Shown piece by piece: positions 5,141 through 8,543 of a stretch of 8,543 nt of DNA. Source of the stretch: Alphaproteobacteria bacterium (GTDB taxonomy: Bacteria > Pseudomonadota > Alphaproteobacteria > UBA1280 > UBA12223); the NCBI GenBank assembly GCA_003450915.1, contig DMEM01000175.1, positions 1 to 8,543 on the forward strand, in the 5' to 3' direction. The notes beneath the pieces are model-generated. The model was not told the DNA's origin. It searched no databases and was given only the letters and a program-made list of their open reading frames with translations. A program made the translations under genes and the position numbers. Numbering within the stretch: the stretch's first letter is position 1; each line of letters begins with the position of its first letter.

Positions 5141-5200
5141 GTACATACTGAATTTTACAATTTCCCCGTGTAGCACTTATATAGCAGAAGAGAGGCAGTT

Positions 5201-5665
5201 ATGGTATCTACAATAATTAAACAAGAGTTAGCAAATATTGAGAAAGATGATGAAAATTTGCTAGATAGGGCTAAGAATGTATTCCCTGAAGAATTGGTGG
5301 AGCACTATGAAGTTTCAGAAAGTGGTAAATATAAAAATCTTTGTGTAAAGGTAAAGCGGACTTCATCACCTGATGGATGTGATTTAAAGGTGCAAGCATC
5401 ATCAAGTTGTTTCACTCTTAACTGTGCCCAGCTCGATGGTAATCAGGTAATTATAAATGCAATAAGTGCTATTGATATGGAGCTTATTGATGTAAATACT
5501 TTGAAAATTAAATCGCACGACGGTAAATCAATTGAAATTAGTATTCGTTACACTGTTAACCTTAATGAAAGGCTAATCAAAAAAATAAAAATTAAGGAAA
5601 TGGACTTATACATTAGCCCACAAGGTGATAAGCAAGACCTTTGCTATAAAATCATTATTAAGTAA
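5201..5665 (+). CDS. Cytoplasmic protein of unknown function (154 aa)
   Basis: Not recognised. ATG at 5201 with GAGAGG about 7 nt upstream and a good promoter at 5113-5140. There is no signal peptide or membrane segment, so it is probably cytoplasmic. The N-terminal 45 residues are acidic and helical (QELANIEKDDENLLDRA). The remainder alternates hydrophobic and polar residues, as expected of beta strands (VIINAISAIDMELIDVNTLK; KSIEISIRYTVNL), and ends in a basic stretch with hydrophobic tail (CYKIIIK). Five cysteines are scattered without a metal-binding pattern. It forms a single transcription unit with a strong terminator, facing a broken pilin gene. Nothing in its context suggests a pathway; its closest notable neighbour is the DnaA-box-containing region upstream. 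Confidence 0.8.
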   Translation: MVSTIIKQELANIEKDDENLLDRAKNVFPEELVEHYEVSESGKYKNLCVKVKRTSSPDGCDLKVQASSSCFTLNCAQLDGNQVIINAISAIDMELIDVNTLKIKSHDGKSIEISIRYTVNLNERLIKKIKIKEMDLYISPQGDKQDLCYKIIIK

Positions 5666-5677
5666 TAGAATAAGAAG

Positions 5678-5703
5678 AGAAGCCCCGCACTAGCGGGGCT
5701 TCT
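5678..5703. terminator. Strong terminator between convergent genes
   Basis: AGAAGCCCCGC (5678-5688) and GCGGGGCTTCT (5693-5703) form a perfect 11-bp stem with an ACTA loop, followed by TTAATTT. It ends the gene at 5201-5665 and lies 14 bp beyond the stop of the pilin-like pseudogene on the other strand. Confidence 0.92.
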
Positions 5704-5716
5704 TTAATTTGTGATA

Positions 5717-6331
5717 TTAGATATTATTTTTATTTCTTTGAATACCTTTATAATAAATATAGTAGGTTACTCCTGTATTTTCGATGGCTCTGACTGTGCC
5801 TTTTAGTTTACCATCTCCTCCATCAATAAATTCATCTAGATCAGGGAATATGTTTTCACACCATTCATAATCATTTCTAGATGTTTTACATTGGATTTCA
5901 ATAAATTCATAACAGTCTGTATCTGTTGCTACACAAGTTCTTATAGCTGTTTCATCTTGTCTCATTAGGTCAATTTCTACAAGAGTATCTCCGGGTCCAA
6001 GATTAGGGTGAGTAAAAGCATCATCATCAACTCTTGTTCCTGTAATATAAGGACCTTTCCATGTTGTAAGATTTTGTCTGCCGTTGTGTACAAGGTCAGA
6101 CGTGTATGTTTCATGAACAGAATAATTATCTAGAGGTTTTCCATTATCTAAGTAATACGCCTCAGATGCTTTAATAATTTATTGTAATGTTTGATTTACT
6201 TGAGTAACTTTTGCTTGTTTAATTGCTGAATATAATGCAGCTCCTGAAATTACCGATAGGGCTCCAAAAATCGCAAGAGCAATTCTTGCATCAAGTCCGA
6301 ACATCGCGCCTTTATTTAATTGTTTATGCAT
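5717..6331 (-). pseudogene. Type IV pilin/pseudopilin-like gene broken by an in-frame TAA
   Basis: The frame runs from an ATG at 6331 (AAGG about 10 nt upstream) to the stop at 5717: 204 codons interrupted once by TAA at codon 51 (6179-6181). Residues 1-50 are a pilin-like N-terminus: a short basic leader (MHKQLNKGA), then FGLDARIALAIFGALS and a hydrophobic helix to about residue 36. If cleaved after the small residue at 9, Asp falls where pilins usually have Glu5. After the stop, the same frame stays open for 153 codons and reads as a normal pilin body: SEAYYLDNGKPLDNY, a WKGPYI segment typical of pseudopilin C-domains, and four cysteines (TC, DC, QC, WC). This points to one recent nonsense change (for example GAA or CAA to TAA), a sequence error, or readthrough. 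As written, only a 50-residue peptide or, from an internal ATG at 5965, an 82-residue tail could be made. It has its own promoter and is divergent from 6509-6883. Confidence 0.8.
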
Positions 6332-6368
6332 TATTTAAACCTTGGTTGCTATTATTAAAATTACAAAT

Positions 6369-6397
6369 ATTTTAGCATATATACTTTTTTTAGTAAA
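6369..6397 (-). promoter_or_regulatory. Predicted promoter of the pilin-like gene
   Basis: On the minus strand: TTTACT (6397-6392), a 17-bp spacer and TAAAAT (6374-6369), preceded by TGC as an extended -10. Its survival suggests the gene was functional until recently. Confidence 0.5.
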
Positions 6398-6423
6398 TAA
6401 ATTAAAAAATGATATAATTGATC

Positions 6424-6452
6424 TTGAATAATTATAAAAATAATCTTATAAT
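6424..6452 (+). promoter_or_regulatory. Predicted promoter of the gene at 6509
   Basis: TTGAAT (6424-6429), a 17-bp spacer and a perfect TATAAT (6447-6452). Transcription is expected to start near 6459, with a leader of about 50 nt. It is divergent from the pilin-like promoter, with about 26 bp between the two. Confidence 0.65.
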
Positions 6453-6508
6453 TAAATATAACAAGTTATTTTTTTATTTCAATAACCTTTAAATAGGTGG
6501 AGGCTACT

Positions 6509-6883
6509 ATGAGAGATCTCAAAGCCAGGCTAAATGAAACACGTTTTAAAAAACTTTCGGCTAAAATTCAGAATTCAGTAAAAGACAATGAAAAAGCACA
6601 TGCAGCTGTTTTTTACTTTGACTTGAATGATTGTTCTGATATTGCTACCTCGATGCGATCATTGACGGATCAGGCTTCTGTAATTTTTAACACTGGAGCA
6701 TTACTTGTTGCAGTTGATAATTCTATTGCTGTTGTGTTTTCAAGTGTTGATTCATCTTCTCAATTTAAGCAGTTTCGTGAAGTTTGCGAATTTAAGTATG
6801 AAGTTCATAGCATAGCAATCAACCGAAACTCAGAAATTATGGAAGAGTTGGATTATATTGATTGCAAACGAAAAGCTGCTTAA
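6509..6883 (+). CDS. Cytoplasmic protein of unknown function (124 aa)
   Basis: Not recognised. The start is the ATG at 6509, because GGTGGAGG at 6496-6503 sits 5 nt before it; a GTG at 6497 is in frame but lies inside that ribosome binding site. The N-terminus is very basic and helical (MRDLKARLNETRFKKLSAKI), which could be a nucleic-acid or partner-binding helix. The middle holds two hydrophobic strand-like segments (AAVFYFDLNDCSD; GALLVAVDNSIAVVFSS), and the end is helical and charged. No signal peptide, membrane segment or known motif. Strand-helix alternation suggests a small alpha/beta fold. Single gene with its own promoter and terminator, divergent from the broken pilin-like gene and convergent with the hydrolase; no functional link is evident. 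Confidence 0.82.
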   Translation: MRDLKARLNETRFKKLSAKIQNSVKDNEKAHAAVFYFDLNDCSDIATSMRSLTDQASVIFNTGALLVAVDNSIAVVFSSVDSSSQFKQFREVCEFKYEVHSIAINRNSEIMEELDYIDCKRKAA

Positions 6884-6913
6884 TAACACAAAAAACAATA
6901 GTTTCGATAATAA

Positions 6914-6943
6914 AAAAGCCAGTAGAGTAATCTACTGGCTTTT
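6914..6943. terminator. Bidirectional terminator
   Basis: AAAAGCCAGTAGA (6914-6926) and TCTACTGGCTTTT (6931-6943) form a perfect 13-bp stem with a GTAA loop. It serves the gene ending at 6883 and the convergent hydrolase gene ending at 6972. Confidence 0.93.
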
Positions 6944-6971
6944 ATTCGTTATTTTGCTCGATTTATAAAAA

Positions 6972-7643
6972 TTATGAGCCGTTGATTAGGAACTCTGAAA
7001 TTACTTTAGCCATTAGAGTATCTCCAACATCATTTAGATGACGCCCATCATCATATAGCTCAACGCTATCTTTTAACTCTTTAAACCGAGTATTCATGTC
7101 GATGCAGTCAATACCTAAATTTTTAGCTATTTCTTTTACTACTTTATTATAAGAATCTAGAGCTAAATCTAGAGAGTTTTCATTTGTTTCAAACGGAGTT
7201 GAGGTCATGCATACCGTTTTGTAACTTTTATTTTTTAACTCTTTTAGAATTTTTGCATAGTTTTCGGCATACTCTTCTTCATATACAGCGTCTTTAGGAC
7301 GGTCAATTCGTCTGGCAACATCATTAAGGCCTGCTTCAAGAAAGCAATAGTCGTAGAGCGTATCACTATCTTTTAAAGTTGTAATAGCCTTATCTAAAAT
7401 ATCACGAGTGTTGCCACCACTGTAGCCAAAATTATGAACGATAATTTCACACTTTGGGTAATAGATTTTTAGTAATGCTTCTACTTTTTTTACATATCCT
7501 GCAGTCATGTATTCATCAATAGTAATTTTCGACCCAATATCAAGGTGTTTGAATTGACGATCAGTTTCTTCTGAATAGGCCTCCAAATGTTCAGTAATGC
7601 TTGTACCAAAGAAGGCGAAGTAAAGCTCTCCAGATTTTGACAT
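6972..7643 (-). CDS. SGNH/GDSL-type hydrolase (probable esterase or lipase family member)
   Basis: A 223-residue protein with all four SGNH blocks: block I FFGTSIT with nucleophile Ser15 (GTS instead of the usual GDS), block II NFGYSGGNT with Gly73, block III GLND with Asn107, and block V DGRH with Asp199 and His202. Length is typical for single-domain SGNH hydrolases. Such enzymes remove acyl or acetyl groups from lipids, glycans or small esters; the substrate here cannot be inferred. No signal peptide or membrane segment, so it is probably cytoplasmic, unlike many exported lipases of this fold. ATG at 7643 with AAGG about 8 nt upstream and a good promoter at 7688-7716. Single gene, sharing the terminator at 6914-6943 with its convergent neighbour. 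Confidence 0.9.
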   Translation of the reverse strand: MSKSGELYFAFFGTSITEHLEAYSEETDRQFKHLDIGSKITIDEYMTAGYVKKVEALLKIYYPKCEIIVHNFGYSGGNTRDILDKAITTLKDSDTLYDYCFLEAGLNDVARRIDRPKDAVYEEEYAENYAKILKELKNKSYKTVCMTSTPFETNENSLDLALDSYNKVVKEIAKNLGIDCIDMNTRFKELKDSVELYDDGRHLNDVGDTLMAKVISEFLINGS

Positions 7644-7687
7644 ATTATGTACCTTTATGTGTGCAAATTTAACAAAAATGTATATGC

Positions 7688-7716
7688 ATTATATGTATAA
7701 TGTAATTAATAATCAA
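7688..7716 (-). promoter_or_regulatory. Predicted promoter of the SGNH hydrolase gene
   Basis: On the minus strand: TTGATT (7716-7711), a 17-bp spacer and a perfect TATAAT (7693-7688). The -10 lies within an imperfect palindrome CATTATA/TATAATG (7687-7702), a possible operator. Confidence 0.7.
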
Positions 7717-7731
7717 GAATTAATAAATAAA

Positions 7732-7758
7732 AAACAGCCTTTTGGGTAAAGACTGTTT
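7732..7758 (-). terminator. Terminator of the 71-codon gene
   Basis: AAACAGCCTTT (7732-7742) pairs with AAAGACTGTTT (7748-7758), 11 bp with one G-U pair. Read on the minus strand it is followed by TTTTTTATTTATT. It separates this gene from the hydrolase promoter. Confidence 0.87.
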
Positions 7759-7766
7759 GAAAATTT

Positions 7767-7982
7767 TTAAGAATAGGTTTTTACGCTTGGTTCTGCATGC
7801 TTACTTCTTTTAATAATAGTCGCACTTACTATTTCATTGTAGCGTTTGTTATTTGAACATCTGCGTTTTGTAAAGCCTAAGGCCAAACCGTATAACTCTT
7901 TATTGTTTTGCTGTAAAACACTAAGCTTTTTATTATTGTTATTTTCAGTATTACTACGATAGCTTAATGAGCCTTGCATCAT
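7767..7982 (-). CDS. Small basic protein of unknown function (71 aa)
   Basis: Not recognised. The first of two adjacent ATG codons (7982) has GGAG 8 nt upstream; the second (7979) is less well spaced. The protein is strongly basic and polar, with an Asn/Lys-rich run (NTENNNNKKL), a Gln/Asn segment, a KRR cluster followed by Cys (FTKRRCSNNKRY) and a C-terminal IIKRSKHAEPSVK. It has no hydrophobic segment, so it is cytoplasmic and could bind nucleic acid or be partly disordered. That it is a real gene is supported by a promoter (8059-8087), a ribosome binding site and a terminator just past its stop, not by homology. Direction is the same as the hydrolase, but the intervening terminator and promoter make them separate units. 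Confidence 0.7.
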   Translation of the reverse strand: MMQGSLSYRSNTENNNNKKLSVLQQNNKELYGLALGFTKRRCSNNKRYNEIVSATIIKRSKHAEPSVKTYS

Positions 7983-8058
7983 ATGTTTATCTCCATAATT
8001 TACTGTTATATTATTTTATATATTAATTTTGTATTCAGCTTTTTATAAATACTAGAAG

Positions 8059-8087
8059 AGTATAGTTATTCTTTTGTTATGTTGCAA
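8059..8087 (-). promoter_or_regulatory. Predicted promoter of the 71-codon gene
   Basis: On the minus strand: TTGCAA (8087-8082), a 17-bp spacer and TATACT (8064-8059). The leader would be about 70 nt. The -35 is the same hexamer as in the yaaA promoter. Confidence 0.5.
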
Positions 8088-8195
8088 GTGCGAAATAGTA
8101 AAAAACATTAATTATTTTGTGATTAATTTTAATATCTAGTAAAAATCAGTTACTTGACAGAGATAATAAAAGAGTTTTATTGAATGGTAAGAAAA

Positions 8196-8216
8196 AAACA
8201 CCCCAAAAGGGTGTTT
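8196..8216 (-). terminator. Terminator of the left tRNA-Ser gene
   Basis: AAACACCC (8196-8203) pairs with GGGTGTTT (8209-8216), loop CAAAA. The minus-direction T-run comes from the A tract at 8192-8198. It lies 8 nt past the tRNA 3' end. Confidence 0.9.
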
Positions 8217-8224
8217 ATCTTTTA

Positions 8225-8314
8225 TGGAGGAAGTGGTGGGATTCGAACCCACGAGACGCTCTCACGCCTGACGGTTTTCAAGACCGTTGCATTCGACCAC
8301 TCTGCCACACTTCC
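8225..8314 (-). tRNA. tRNA-Ser(UGA), left copy
   Basis: A 90-nt class II tRNA with encoded CCA. Acceptor stem GGAAGTG/CACTTCC, anticodon arm ACGGT-CTTGAAA-ACCGT giving anticodon TGA (reads UCA and related Ser codons), a long variable arm (GGCGTGAGAGCGTC) typical of tRNA-Ser, and a T arm GTGGG-TTCGAAT-CCCAC. The base before CCA (discriminator, position 73) is U, whereas bacterial tRNA-Ser usually has G. Identical to the copy at 8444-8533. A good promoter lies upstream at 8350-8378 and a terminator downstream. Confidence 0.96.
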
Positions 8315-8349
8315 TAAATGTTTTCGTCATTATTGTGAATGCAAGAATA

Positions 8350-8378
8350 TATATATCACCATAGAATTATTTTGTCAA
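8350..8378 (-). promoter_or_regulatory. Predicted promoter of the left tRNA-Ser gene
   Basis: On the minus strand: consensus TTGACA (8378-8373), a 17-bp spacer and TATATA (8355-8350). It shows that the left tRNA has its own promoter within the spacer between the two copies. Confidence 0.75.
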
Positions 8379-8414
8379 TAGTTATTGTAAAAAATAGATT
8401 ATTAAACAAAAAGA

Positions 8415-8436
8415 AAAACACCCAGAAGGGTGTTTT
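8415..8436 (-). terminator. Terminator of the right tRNA-Ser gene
   Basis: AAAACACCC (8415-8423) pairs with GGGTGTTTT (8428-8436), loop AGAA, with an A-rich stretch (8407-8418) supplying the minus-strand T-run. It is a diverged copy of the terminator at 8196-8216. Confidence 0.9.
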
Positions 8437-8443
8437 CTTTAAA

Positions 8444-8533
8444 TGGAGGAAGTGGTGGGATTCGAACCCACGAGACGCTCTCACGCCTGACGGTTTTCAA
8501 GACCGTTGCATTCGACCACTCTGCCACACTTCC
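8444..8533 (-). tRNA. tRNA-Ser(UGA), right copy
   Basis: Identical over 90 nt to the tRNA at 8225-8314, including the unusual U73 and encoded CCA, and the identity continues for about 10 nt of 5' flank to the end of the window. The two copies are offset by 219 bp. Its promoter, and possibly further copies, lie beyond the window. Confidence 0.96.
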
Positions 8534-8543
8534 TAAATGTTTT

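Larger units (their letters stand above)
4525..5200. other. 676-bp gene-free AT-rich region with DnaA-box-like sites
   Basis: No credible gene is seen on either strand. The region begins with the yaaA terminator. It contains one perfect and several near-consensus DnaA 9-mers (4632-4919), a TGACATGTCA palindrome (5001-5010), a strongly AT-rich stretch (about 5010-5165), and the promoter of the gene at 5201. The size and content are unusual compared with the short spacers elsewhere in the window. Confidence 0.6.

Noticed and set aside
8154..8159. Plus-strand TTGACA that could be a promoter -35
   Set aside because: No acceptable -10 at 16-18 bp and no plus-strand gene downstream; it would run antisense into the tRNA.
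8184..8536. Two 65-codon plus-strand ORFs with GGSGGIRTHE- and RKWWDSNPRD-like sequences
   Set aside because: They are translations of the antisense strand of the two tRNA-Ser genes, a well-known source of false proteins.

Overview
The window looks like chromosomal DNA from a low-GC Gram-negative alphaproteobacterium. The evidence is a lipid A gene (lpxB), which implies an outer membrane; a type IV pilin-like N-terminus containing FGLDARIALAIFG, which I associate with alphaproteobacterial pseudopilins; and palindromic GTCAT...ATC repeats of a kind common in alphaproteobacteria. Housekeeping genes are about 30% GC by eye. I cannot name a genus. No insertion sequence, prophage or CRISPR array is visible.

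Left part (1-3114): the 3' part of lpxB ends at a perfect-palindrome terminator. Four small genes of unknown function follow, each with an N-terminal hydrophobic segment, so they are probably exported or membrane-anchored: 1126-1494 (-), 1709-2071 (+), 2110-2478 (-) and 2650-3114 (-). The first and third are both 122 codons long and share a nearly identical leader of about 90-100 bp: a TGTCAGGCA block, an A/T-rich promoter-like block at fixed spacing, and a nested two-stem hairpin ending about 25 nt before the start codon. This shared control element is the most interesting feature of the window.

Middle part (3115-5200): a possible 44-codon gene on the minus strand lies in a palindrome-rich stretch. 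Next comes yaaA (peroxide-stress protein family). Its promoter is followed by a leader of about 145 nt holding two oppositely oriented GTCAT-type palindromes. Downstream of yaaA are 676 gene-free bases with one perfect DnaA box and several near matches beside AT-rich DNA, which is a weak replication-origin candidate.

Right part (5201-8543): an unrecognised 154-codon gene converges on a type IV pilin-like gene broken by one in-frame TAA. A divergent 124-codon gene of unknown function follows, then an SGNH-type hydrolase, a 71-codon basic small protein, and two identical tRNA-Ser(UGA) genes in a 219-bp tandem arrangement, with good promoters and rho-independent terminators. Nearly every gene here is a single transcription unit with its own terminator. 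The only pathway-level assignments are lipid A synthesis (lpxB), oxidative stress (yaaA) and translation (the tRNAs).
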